From: an uncultured Clostridia bacterium
Lineage (GTDB): Bacteria; Bacillota; Clostridia; Oscillospirales; Oscillospiraceae
Reading direction: 5' to 3'
Assembly (NCBI GenBank): GCA_946539175.1
Contig: CAMNHH010000003.1
Span: 1-33,311, forward strand
DNA: 33,311 bases
Program-made: the position numbers and the translations under genes
The notes under the pieces: generated by a model
Database searches by the model: none
What the model saw: only the letters and a program-made list of their open reading frames with translations
Told to the model about the DNA's origin: nothing
Shown here: positions 1 to 5,660 of the stretch, piece by piece
Numbering within the stretch: the stretch's first letter is position 1
Layout: each line of letters starts with the position of its first letter

Positions 1-447
1 AGCAGCAAGGCTGAAAGCAGCAAGAGCGAGAGCAGCAAGAGCAGCAGCTCCAGCGCCTCCACCGGCAGCAGCCTGGGCGAGCGTGTGGCGGCCTACGCCA
101 TGCAGTTCAAGGGCTACCGCTACGTCTACGGCGGCTCCTCTCCCTCCGGCTTCGACTGCTCCGGCATGGTCTACTACATCTACAAGCAGTTTGGCTACAA
201 TGTGGGCCGCATCTGCACCGCCCAGCTCTCCGCTGGCAAGCAGGTCTCCCGCGCCAACCTCCAGCCCGGCGACATCGTGGTCTTTGAGCGGACCTACACC
301 ACCTCCAGCCGTGCCACCCATTCCGGCATCTACATCGGCAACGGCCAGTTCATCCACGCCGCCAACACCAAGCTGGGCGTCATCGTCAGCAGCATCGACC
401 AGGAATACTACGCCAGCCGTCTGATCTGCGGCGTCCACGTGGGCTGA
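1..447 (+). CDS. NlpC/P60 (C40) peptidoglycan hydrolase, 5'-truncated by the window edge
   Basis: The reading frame is open from base 1, so the N-terminus (probably signal peptide and cell-wall-binding part) lies outside the window. The visible part starts with a Ser/Lys/Glu-rich low-complexity linker, followed by a C40 domain of about 120 residues. The catalytic Cys is in FDCSG, the His in HSGIYIG, and a third polar His in FIHAAN, the usual Cys-His-His arrangement of gamma-D-Glu-diamino-acid endopeptidases. It probably cleaves stem peptides of peptidoglycan outside the cell. The ORF track's start at 85 is a GTG inside the domain boundary and is not a real start. A strong terminator follows 13 bases after the stop, so the gene ends a transcription unit. 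Its role (growth, separation or spore cortex) cannot be told from this fragment. Confidence 0.93.
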   Translation, partial: SSKAESSKSESSKSSSSSASTGSSLGERVAAYAMQFKGYRYVYGGSSPSGFDCSGMVYYIYKQFGYNVGRICTAQLSAGKQVSRANLQPGDIVVFERTYTTSSRATHSGIYIGNGQFIHAANTKLGVIVSSIDQEYYASRLICGVHVG

Positions 448-460
448 TCCACTTACGTCC

Positions 461-495
461 AATACCCGGTATCGAAGGATACCGGGTATTTTTTT
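461..495 (+). terminator. Rho-independent terminator after the NlpC/P60 gene
   Basis: A perfect 13-bp stem (AATACCCGGTATC and its complement) closes a GAAG tetraloop and runs into a T-tract (TATTTTTTTTG). It isolates the hydrolase gene from spoVAD. Confidence 0.92.
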
Positions 496-524
496 GCGCA
501 AAGGGGGAAAGATAGGAAAAACAC

Positions 525-640
525 GACGGATCGGGATTTGTCTAATTGTAGTGCCGGCAATCTGCCGGCCCGATCCGCTCCGGCATCTCGGTTTTGCCGG
601 CAGATTGCCGGCACTACAGACTTACAAATCCCAATCTGTC
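525..640. repeat. 116-bp near-perfect palindrome (MITE-like or REP-like hairpin)
   Basis: Two 45-base arms (525-569 and 596-640) are inverted copies around a 26-base centre. The inner 23 bases of each arm (core TGTAGTGCCGGCAATCTGCC) are perfectly complementary. Next come 5 unpaired bases on each side, then 17 outer bases with 15 matches. There is no T-tract, so it is not a simple terminator. The element ends 6 bases before the spoVAD ribosome binding site, and the overlong spoVAD ORF of the track (start 538) runs into it. It carries no coding capacity. It could be a miniature inverted-repeat element, a repetitive extragenic palindrome or a leader hairpin; only a genome-wide copy count can decide. 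Confidence 0.85.
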
Positions 641-654
641 AACATGGAGGCAAT

Positions 655-1665
655 ATGGATACTCTGCGTCGCGGAAAGCAAAGCGTTCTGTTCCCCAACC
701 GGCCCGCAGTGACGGCCTGGGCTTCGGCGGTGGGGCCGAAGGAGGGGCAGGGGCCCCTGGGGCCGGAATTCGACCTGGTGGCGGAGGACGGCCGGCTGGG
801 GGAAAAGACCTGGGAGCAGGCGGAGACCCGGCTCCAGCAAAAGGCCATGGAGCTGCTGATGAAAAAGGCGGGCCTGGAGGGCGGCGGGCCGGAGCTGGTC
901 TTTTCGGGAGACCTTCTGAATCAGTGCGTGGGCTCCAGCTTCGCCCTGCGGGGCACGGGCTTCCCCGCTCTGGGGCTCTACGGAGCCTGCTCCACCATGG
1001 CGGAGGGACTGCTGCTGGCAGGGGCGGCGGTGAACGCCGGATACGTCTCCAACGCGGCGGCCCTCTCCTCCTCCCACTTTGCCGCGGCGGAGCGGCAGTA
1101 CCGCTTCCCCCTGGCCTACGGAGGACAGCGGACCCCCACCGCCCAGTGGACCGTCACCGGCTCCGGCGCGGTACTGGTCTCCGCCCGGGGAGAGGGACCG
1201 GTGCTGAGCGCCGCCACCGTGGGCACTGTGGAGGACAAGGGGATTACAGACGCCAACAACATGGGGGCCGCCATGGCCTGGGCCGCCTGCCGCTCCATCC
1301 TGGTCCATCTGGAGGACCTGGGTCGGGGGCCGGAGGACTACGACCGGATTGTCACGGGAGATCTGGGCAGCCTGGGCAGCGCCATGTTGCGGGAGCTGTT
1401 GGCGAAGGACGGGCTCCGGCTGGGGGACCGGCTGACGGACTGCGGTATGCTGATCTTCGACCCCAAGACCCAGGACGTCCACTGCGGCGGCTCCGGGGCG
1501 GGCTGCAGCGCGGCGGTTCTGGCGGCGGAGCTGCTGCCCGGCCTGGTCTCGGGCCGCTGGAAGCGGCTGCTGTTCTGCGGCACCGGGGCCCTGCTCTCCC
1601 CCACCACCGTGCAGCAGAAGCAGAGCATTCCGGCGGTGTGCCACTGCGTGGCCATCGAGCATTGA
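655..1665 (+). CDS. spoVAD: Stage V sporulation protein AD (SpoVAD)
   Basis: The 336-aa product matches the usual SpoVAD length and has its thiolase-like fold signatures: GTGFPALGLYGACSTMAEG near residue 100, SSSHFAAAERQYRFPLAYG, and VTGDLGSLG. In Bacillus, SpoVAD binds dipicolinic acid and with the other SpoVA proteins moves Ca-DPA into the forespore and out during germination. The start chosen is the ATG at 655, four bases after GGAGG; the longer track ORF begins inside the palindrome and would add unrelated residues. spoVAE follows 28 bases downstream. In most Clostridia the order is spoVAC-spoVAD-spoVAE; here the palindrome and an NlpC/P60 gene stand where spoVAC would be. I could not find a convincing sigma-G promoter in the 160 bases upstream. 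Confidence 0.95.
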   Translation: MDTLRRGKQSVLFPNRPAVTAWASAVGPKEGQGPLGPEFDLVAEDGRLGEKTWEQAETRLQQKAMELLMKKAGLEGGGPELVFSGDLLNQCVGSSFALRGTGFPALGLYGACSTMAEGLLLAGAAVNAGYVSNAAALSSSHFAAAERQYRFPLAYGGQRTPTAQWTVTGSGAVLVSARGEGPVLSAATVGTVEDKGITDANNMGAAMAWAACRSILVHLEDLGRGPEDYDRIVTGDLGSLGSAMLRELLAKDGLRLGDRLTDCGMLIFDPKTQDVHCGGSGAGCSAAVLAAELLPGLVSGRWKRLLFCGTGALLSPTTVQQKQSIPAVCHCVAIEH

Positions 1666-1693
1666 AAGCAAGATCACAACAGGCGGAGGAAGT

Positions 1694-2047
1694 ATGGAAT
1701 ATTTGAAAGCGTTTTTGGTGGGCGGGCTGATCTGCTGCGTCTGCCAGATTCTGATCGACAAGACTGCCCTGACCCCGGCCCGCATCCTGACCGGCTGCGT
1801 GGTGAGCGGGGTGCTGCTGGGGGCCCTGGGACTCTATCCGGCCCTGGCGGACTGGGCCGGAGCCGGGGCCTCCGTGCCCCTGACGGGCTTCGGAAACGTT
1901 CTGGCCCAGGGGACCCGGGAGGCAGTGGACCGGCAGGGCCTCCTGGGCGCCCTCACCGGTCCTCTGACCGCCGCCTCCGGCGGCATCGCGGCGGCTGTGC
2001 TCTTCGGCGCCCTGGCCGCCCTCCTCTTCCCCTCCAGGGAGAAATAG
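1694..2047 (+). CDS. spoVAE: Stage V sporulation protein AE (SpoVAEb type), membrane protein
   Basis: A 117-aa hydrophobic protein with about four membrane segments. It has the typical N-terminus (FLVGGLICCVCQILID), followed by LTPARIL, and ends in a long Ala/Leu-rich helix with a short basic tail. Length and sequence fit SpoVAEb, a membrane component of the SpoVA Ca-dipicolinate channel. The ATG at 1694 is preceded by GGCGGAGGAAGT. It lies 28 bases after spoVAD and surely shares its transcript. A terminator overlaps the stop region. The channel would also need SpoVAC, which is not in this window. Confidence 0.93.
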   Translation: MEYLKAFLVGGLICCVCQILIDKTALTPARILTGCVVSGVLLGALGLYPALADWAGAGASVPLTGFGNVLAQGTREAVDRQGLLGALTGPLTAASGGIAAAVLFGALAALLFPSREK

Positions 2048-2085
2048 ACCGGCGGCGTCGGCCCACCCGACGCGCCCGGTTTTTT
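2048..2085 (+). terminator. Terminator after spoVAE
   Basis: ACCGG-CGGCGTCGG pairs with CCGACGCGCCCGGT, leaving one two-base internal mismatch, and a T6 tract follows. It separates the spoVA pair from the yabP unit. Confidence 0.8.
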
Positions 2086-2089
2086 GTCG

Positions 2090-2118
2090 GCATATTCTCC
2101 GAGCTGCCCGCATAGAAT
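2090..2118 (+). promoter_or_regulatory. Sigma-E-like (mother-cell sporulation) promoter for yabPQ
   Basis: GCATATT (2090-2096), a 14-base spacer and CATAGAAT (2111-2118) match the known sigma-E consensus (about KMATATT, 13-15 bases, CATACAMT) with one mismatch in the -10. The position, 27 bases before the yabP start and just after the spoVAE terminator, fits. In B. subtilis yabP and yabQ are mother-cell genes under sigma-E, which supports the reading. Confidence 0.7.
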
Positions 2119-2144
2119 GCAATGCAGCAGAAGGAGGGGCGGCT

Positions 2145-2426
2145 ATGGCAGCGGAAAAAAAGCAGGATACAGGATCAGAGGAGCGGCTGTGCCTGGAGGG
2201 GCGGCAGCTCTTGCGGGTCACGGGGGTAAAGGAGGTGCTGCGTTTTGACGAAAGCGCGGTGCTGCTCCGCAGCGGGGATCGGCTGCTGGCGGTCCGGGGC
2301 CAGGAACTTCGTCTCAGACAGCTGGCGCCGGAGGAGGGCCGGGTGGAAATTCGGGGCCAGGTGGAGGCCCTGGTCTATCAGCAGGCTGCCGGTCCCGGCG
2401 GTCTGCTGAAGCGGTTGTTTGGCTGA
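2145..2426 (+). CDS. yabP: Sporulation protein YabP
   Basis: A 93-aa protein of the YabP/YqfC family: a short polar N-terminus, then a beta-rich core (LRVTGVKEVLRFDESAVLL, LLAVRGQELRLRQL, GRVEIRGQVEALVY). Family members act in the mother cell and are needed for normal spore cortex and coat assembly in B. subtilis; the biochemical role is unknown. AAGGAGG sits seven bases before the ATG. The stop overlaps the yabQ start by one base (TGATG), which implies translational coupling. A sigma-E-like promoter lies just upstream. Confidence 0.9.
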   Translation: MAAEKKQDTGSEERLCLEGRQLLRVTGVKEVLRFDESAVLLRSGDRLLAVRGQELRLRQLAPEEGRVEIRGQVEALVYQQAAGPGGLLKRLFG

Positions 2427-2779
2427 TGGAGCTGCCGGTACAGCGGCAGCTGCTGGAGCTGCTGCGGGCTTTGGCCCTGGGAGCGGGCTTCGGTCTTCTC
2501 TACGATCTGCTGCGACCCCTGCGCCGCCGGCGCTGGAGCGCCGCCTTGTCAGACGGGGTCTGGTGTCTGGCGGTGCTGACGGGGCTGCAGGCCTTCGCCC
2601 TCTACGCGGGCGGGGGAAGGCTGCGGCTCTTCGCCCTGGCTGCAATGGGGCTCAGCGGCGGGCTGTGGCTGAGGCTGGTCTCTCCCCTGCTGCGGGCTCT
2701 GGGACGGCTGCCGGGACAGGCGCGCCGGGTCTTTGGAAGGGCCCGGAAAAGGCCCGTAAATTTTGCGAAAAAATTGTAA
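2426..2779 (+). CDS. yabQ: Spore cortex protein YabQ, membrane protein
   Basis: A 117-aa protein with the YabQ layout: an N-terminal helix with the family-like FGLLYDLLRPLRR stretch, about three further hydrophobic segments, and a strongly basic C-terminal tail (RARKRPVNFAKKL). YabQ is an outer-forespore-membrane protein required for cortex formation in Bacillus. It is translationally coupled to yabP. Its 3' end is A/T-rich and leads straight into the promoter of divIC. Confidence 0.88.
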   Translation: MELPVQRQLLELLRALALGAGFGLLYDLLRPLRRRRWSAALSDGVWCLAVLTGLQAFALYAGGGRLRLFALAAMGLSGGLWLRLVSPLLRALGRLPGQARRVFGRARKRPVNFAKKL

Positions 2780-2787
2780 AATAGTTG

Positions 2788-2815
2788 TTGCATTTGCCGA
2801 AAAATCTGTTACAAT
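2788..2815 (+). promoter_or_regulatory. Vegetative (sigma-A-like) promoter for divIC
   Basis: TTGCAT (2788-2793), 16 bases, TACAAT (2810-2815), in an A/T-rich patch that contrasts with the GC-rich surroundings. It gives the cell-division gene expression independent of the sporulation genes upstream. Confidence 0.6.
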
Positions 2816-2871
2816 AATAATCAGACCATTGAATGGGATTTGGCGCTTTTTTGCGGGAAGGAGGGACAGTG

Positions 2872-3153
2872 ATGCGCTTTCGGAAGAGCTCTATTTGGGT
2901 CAAGCTGATTCTCATCATTGTGGCGGTCTATGCCGTCGTCACCTTGGTGGACCTCCAGGATCGCATCAGCAGCACCAAGGCCCAGGCCGCCGCTCTGGAG
3001 CAGCAGGTCCTCTACGCCCAGCAGGAATATGCCCTTGTGGAGCAGGAGCTGGCGGACCTGGGCTCCGACAGCAGCATCAAGAAGATCGCCCGCTCCCGCC
3101 TGGGCATGGTGGAATTGGGCGAAATCGTCTTCTACGACGCTGACGCGCAGTAG
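2872..3153 (+). CDS. divIC: Septum formation initiator DivIC/FtsB family
   Basis: A 93-aa bitopic protein: a basic N-terminus (MRFRKSSIWVK), one membrane segment (about residues 10-28), a Gln/Ala/Glu-rich coiled coil (about 30-65), then a short extracellular tail with IKKIARSRLGMVELGEIVFY, the FtsB/DivIC hallmark. It joins FtsL and DivIB/FtsQ in the divisome and helps activate septal wall synthesis. The start at 2872 is preferred over the track's 2833 because AAGGAGGG lies seven bases before it. The order yabP-yabQ-divIC-yabR is the same as in Bacillus. Confidence 0.92.
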   Translation: MRFRKSSIWVKLILIIVAVYAVVTLVDLQDRISSTKAQAAALEQQVLYAQQEYALVEQELADLGSDSSIKKIARSRLGMVELGEIVFYDADAQ

Positions 3154-3183
3154 GGTCATCAACAGGAAAGGATCACAGCGTAC

Positions 3184-3609
3184 ATGGAATTTACACCGGG
3201 CACTATCCTGGAAGGCACCGTTCGATCCATTGCCGCCTTCGGAGCGTTCATCAATCTCCCGGAGGGAAAAACCGGGCTCGTCCACATCTCCGAGGTGGCT
3301 GCGTCCTATGTGACCGACATCCATCAGCATCTGGCCGAGGGCCAGACGGTCCGGGTCAAGATCCTCAGCACCGATGATCGGGGCAGGTTGAGCCTGTCCA
3401 TCAAGCAGGCTGTGGAAAAGCAGACCGAGCCCCGCCGGAGCGCCGAGGAGCGGCAGCCCCGCCGGACGCCCCGGCCTGTCAGCTTCCAGCCGCCCCGCCA
3501 GGAGCCCGAGAGCTTCGAGGATAAGCTGAAGCAGTTCATGGCGGATTCCAACAGCAAGATCTCCGGCGTCCGGCAGTATGAGCACAGGACGAGAAGTCGA
3601 AGGAGATAA
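3184..3609 (+). CDS. yabR: S1-domain RNA-binding protein (YabR-like)
   Basis: A 141-aa protein with one S1/OB-fold domain (residues about 1-75). Motifs are GTILEGTVRSIAAFGAFINL, GLVHISEVA and VKILSTDDRGRLSLSIK, as in polynucleotide phosphorylase and ribosomal protein S1. The second half is a Pro/Arg/Glu-rich, probably disordered linker ending in a short conserved tail and a basic C-terminus. It corresponds to B. subtilis YabR, whose exact role is unsettled. The gene is 30 bases after divIC. The ribosome binding site (GGAAAGGA) is distant from the ATG, so translation may be modest or partly coupled to divIC. Confidence 0.88.
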   Translation: MEFTPGTILEGTVRSIAAFGAFINLPEGKTGLVHISEVAASYVTDIHQHLAEGQTVRVKILSTDDRGRLSLSIKQAVEKQTEPRRSAEERQPRRTPRPVSFQPPRQEPESFEDKLKQFMADSNSKISGVRQYEHRTRSRRR

Positions 3610-3611
3610 TG

Positions 3612-3640
3612 AAAAGGGGGTGCCCGGCACCTCCTTTTTT
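3612..3640 (+). terminator. Terminator after yabR
   Basis: AAAAGGGGGTGCC pairs with GGCACCTCCTTTT (one G-U pair) and the T-tract continues. It ends the divIC-yabR unit. Confidence 0.85.
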
Positions 3641-3641
3641 C

Positions 3642-3660
3642 AATGAAGCCGCGCTTCATT
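3642..3660. promoter_or_regulatory. Short inverted repeat upstream of the dehydrogenase gene, possible operator
   Basis: AATGAAGC-CGC-GCTTCATT is a perfect 8-bp inverted repeat. It lies just before a possible -10 (TATGAT, 3664-3669) that has no good -35, which suggests a regulated promoter. Eight base pairs can occur by chance, so the call is tentative. Confidence 0.35.
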
Positions 3661-3682
3661 CCGTATGATCGGAGGAATCATC

Positions 3683-4378
3683 ATGGAACACGTACTGATC
3701 ACAGGCGGCTCCCGGGGCATCGGCGCGGCGACGGTCCGTGCCTTTGCGGAGGCCGGATACGAGGTCAGCTTTTTCTATCTTCGCAGCGGCCAGGCCGCCG
3801 AGACTCTGGCCGCGGAGACCGGGGCCCGGGCGATCCGCTGCGACGCGGCGGATCCGGCGGCGGTGCTGGCCGCCGTGGAGGCCCTGCCCCCCGTGAACGT
3901 GCTGGTGAACAATGCGGGGATCTCCCACGTCGGACTGATTTCCCAGATCAGTCCGGCGGAATGGGACCGGCTTTTCGCCGTCAACGTCAAGAGCGTCTAC
4001 AACACGGTCCGGGCTGTGCTGCCCGCCATGCTGGCCCGGCAGGCCGGGGCCATCGTCAACGTGGCCTCCATGTGGGGCCAGGCAGGGGCCAGCTGTGAGG
4101 CCGCCTACTCCGCCACCAAGGGCGCCGTCATCGCCCTGACTCAGGCCCTGGCCCGGGAGCTGGGGCCCTCCGGCATCCGGGTAAACGCGGTCTCTCCCGG
4201 GGTCATCGCCACGGAGATGAACGCCCATCTCTCCCCTGCCGAGCTGCGGGAGCTGGCGGAGGAAACCCCGCTGGGCCGGATCGGCCGCCCGGAGGAAGTG
4301 GCGGAAGCCATTCTGTATCTGGCCCGGGCCGAGTTCGTCACCGGGCAAAATCTGCCGGTCAACGGCGGCTTTCTTTGA
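3683..4378 (+). CDS. Short-chain dehydrogenase/reductase (FabG-like)
   Basis: The 231-aa protein is a classical SDR. It shows the Rossmann NAD(P) motif TGGSRGIG near residue 8, NNAG in the middle, the catalytic Ser in NVASM, and the Tyr-Lys pair in YSATK, followed by the usual PG segment (AVSPGVIATEMN) and a C-terminal NGG. Overall it resembles 3-oxoacyl-ACP reductase FabG. No other fatty-acid gene is nearby, so it may reduce a different carbonyl substrate. The ATG at 3683 has GGAGG seven bases upstream; the track start at 3665 has none. The gene stands alone between two terminators. Confidence 0.9.
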   Translation: MEHVLITGGSRGIGAATVRAFAEAGYEVSFFYLRSGQAAETLAAETGARAIRCDAADPAAVLAAVEALPPVNVLVNNAGISHVGLISQISPAEWDRLFAVNVKSVYNTVRAVLPAMLARQAGAIVNVASMWGQAGASCEAAYSATKGAVIALTQALARELGPSGIRVNAVSPGVIATEMNAHLSPAELRELAEETPLGRIGRPEEVAEAILYLARAEFVTGQNLPVNGGFL

Positions 4379-4385
4379 GCAGCAA

Positions 4386-4415
4386 GGGACGCCCTGTCGC
4401 AAGACAGGGCGTCCC
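4386..4415. terminator. Hairpin between convergent genes, probable bidirectional terminator
   Basis: A perfect 13-bp stem GGGACGCCCTGTC closed by a GCAA tetraloop lies between the dehydrogenase stop and the convergent kinase-like gene. The following sequence (CGTTCTTT) is only moderately T-rich. Confidence 0.75.
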
Positions 4416-4421
4416 CGTTCT

Positions 4422-5471
4422 TTACAGCAGATCCTCCGGCCGGTACAGCTCCGCCGGGAGCACCTGGGACAGGGCGGTCAAGGCCTCGTCCGGCCCCGCG
4501 GGCCGCTGGATCCCGCCCCGGAGCTCCGTCGGTTCCTCCCGGGGGGCGCCCAGCACGCTGAGCAGGGCGCTGATCCGGCCCTCCTCGTCGGCGGAGAGCA
4601 GGAAGCCGCCCCCATGGGCTGCAGCACCCGCGCTGACCAGGCTCAGGCCCAGGCCCAGGCCCGGCTCCAGATCCCGGCGCTCCGCCGCGTGGCGGTGGAA
4701 TATCTGCTCCGGCAAAGGGCCGTCGGAAAAGTTGCTCAAACAGAAGCGCAGTCCGCGTCGGCCCGACCGGCTCAGCTCCAGCCGCAGGGTCCCGTCGGCA
4801 CTGTGGGCGGCGGCGTTGGCGGCCAGCTCCAGCAGCATGGCCTTGATCAGGGGCCAATCCAGGATGAGGCTGAATTCCTTTTTAGGCAGGCTCCACTCCA
4901 GGCGCAGACCGGCGCTCCGCAGCAGCTCCGCCGTCTCCCGGCAGAGGGCTTCGGTTGCCTCCACCACCCGGACCCGGCGGCGGCACAGGGCCCCGCCCCT
5001 GCGGAGGACGGCAAAGCGCTCCAGCTCCCCCGCGGTGCGGCGCAGACGGTAGACTCCACGCAGACCCAGGGCCGCGCTGTGGGCGGCGGAAGGATCGTCC
5101 CCGGGAAGCTGCTCACTCAGGGCGTCCAGCGCCAGCGTCAGCTCCTGGGCGGCGGCCCGGATCACCCCCGCTGTGTGCAGCAGGGTGGCCTCGTTGGGCG
5201 CCTGATCCGCCGCGGGCAGGGGCCGCAGGAAGCAGAGGCACAGCCCCGGCTCCGGGCTGACGGCCCGCAGGGTCCAGCTCCGACCCCCAAAGCTCTGACA
5301 GCTTTCCAGAGGCGGCTCTCCGGGGACCGGCAGGGCCAGAGCCCCCAGGACGGCGGGCTCCGGGTCCAGCAGCTCCGCCTCTTCGTTGCACAGCAGCAGT
5401 CTGCCCTCCCGCAGGGCAAAGGCAGGCCCCTCCGCCAACTCCAGCATGGCTCGTATCGCAGACAGTTCCAT
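4422..5471 (-). CDS. Histidine-kinase-like sensor, cytosolic, with degenerate phosphoacceptor region
   Basis: 349 aa with no membrane segment. The N-terminus (about 1-110) looks like a degenerate PAS-type sensor. The middle (about 115-200) is helical like a dimerisation domain, but its only candidate histidine is in LLHTAGVIRAAAQE, which lacks the usual H-E/D-x-R/K-x-P pattern. The C-terminal part is a HATPase_c domain with an N-box (ELAANAAAHSADG), a weak G1 box (LSNFSDG instead of DNGxG) and a clear G2 box (GLGLGLSLV) followed by HGG. No response regulator is adjacent, so it is an orphan. The start at 5471 has AAGGAGG upstream; the track start at 5603 would run through the promoter. It may be a kinase with divergent chemistry or a non-catalytic ATP-binding sensor. 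Confidence 0.75.
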   Translation of the reverse strand: MELSAIRAMLELAEGPAFALREGRLLLCNEEAELLDPEPAVLGALALPVPGEPPLESCQSFGGRSWTLRAVSPEPGLCLCFLRPLPAADQAPNEATLLHTAGVIRAAAQELTLALDALSEQLPGDDPSAAHSAALGLRGVYRLRRTAGELERFAVLRRGGALCRRRVRVVEATEALCRETAELLRSAGLRLEWSLPKKEFSLILDWPLIKAMLLELAANAAAHSADGTLRLELSRSGRRGLRFCLSNFSDGPLPEQIFHRHAAERRDLEPGLGLGLSLVSAGAAAHGGGFLLSADEEGRISALLSVLGAPREEPTELRGGIQRPAGPDEALTALSQVLPAELYRPEDLL

Positions 5472-5525
5472 GGCCCGCCTCCTTTCCTGCTTAGTATGCG
5501 CCGTCATGGCGTTTTCATTTCCTGT

Positions 5526-5554
5526 ATCATACACCAAATTCCGACAAATTGCAA
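5526..5554 (-). promoter_or_regulatory. Promoter for the kinase-like gene
   Basis: Read on the minus strand: TTGCAA, 17 bases, TATGAT, ending 55 bases before the chosen start codon. Confidence 0.55.
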
Positions 5555-5596
5555 GCCCCTGCCGCAGGCAATCGGCTTGTCGAAGCAGCTTGCGTC

Positions 5597-5625
5597 TTGA
5601 CATTTTCCCTCGAAGCGGCTAAGAT
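5597..5625 (+). promoter_or_regulatory. Sigma-A-type promoter for the P-type ATPase gene
   Basis: TTGACA (5597-5602), exactly 17 bases, TAAGAT (5620-5625), 36 bases before the ATG. It is divergent from the kinase promoter about 45 bases away. Confidence 0.75.
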
Positions 5626-5660
5626 TAAGAGAAGCGCAATTCCCTGTGAGGTACAGACTT

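Noticed and set aside
1-75. AGCAGCAAG-type tandem repeats
   Set aside because: They are the Ser/Lys-rich linker of the NlpC/P60 protein, a coding low-complexity stretch rather than a repeat array or CRISPR.
622-1785. 387-aa minus-strand frame opposite spoVAD
   Set aside because: Antisense shadow; low-complexity composition, no ribosome binding site.
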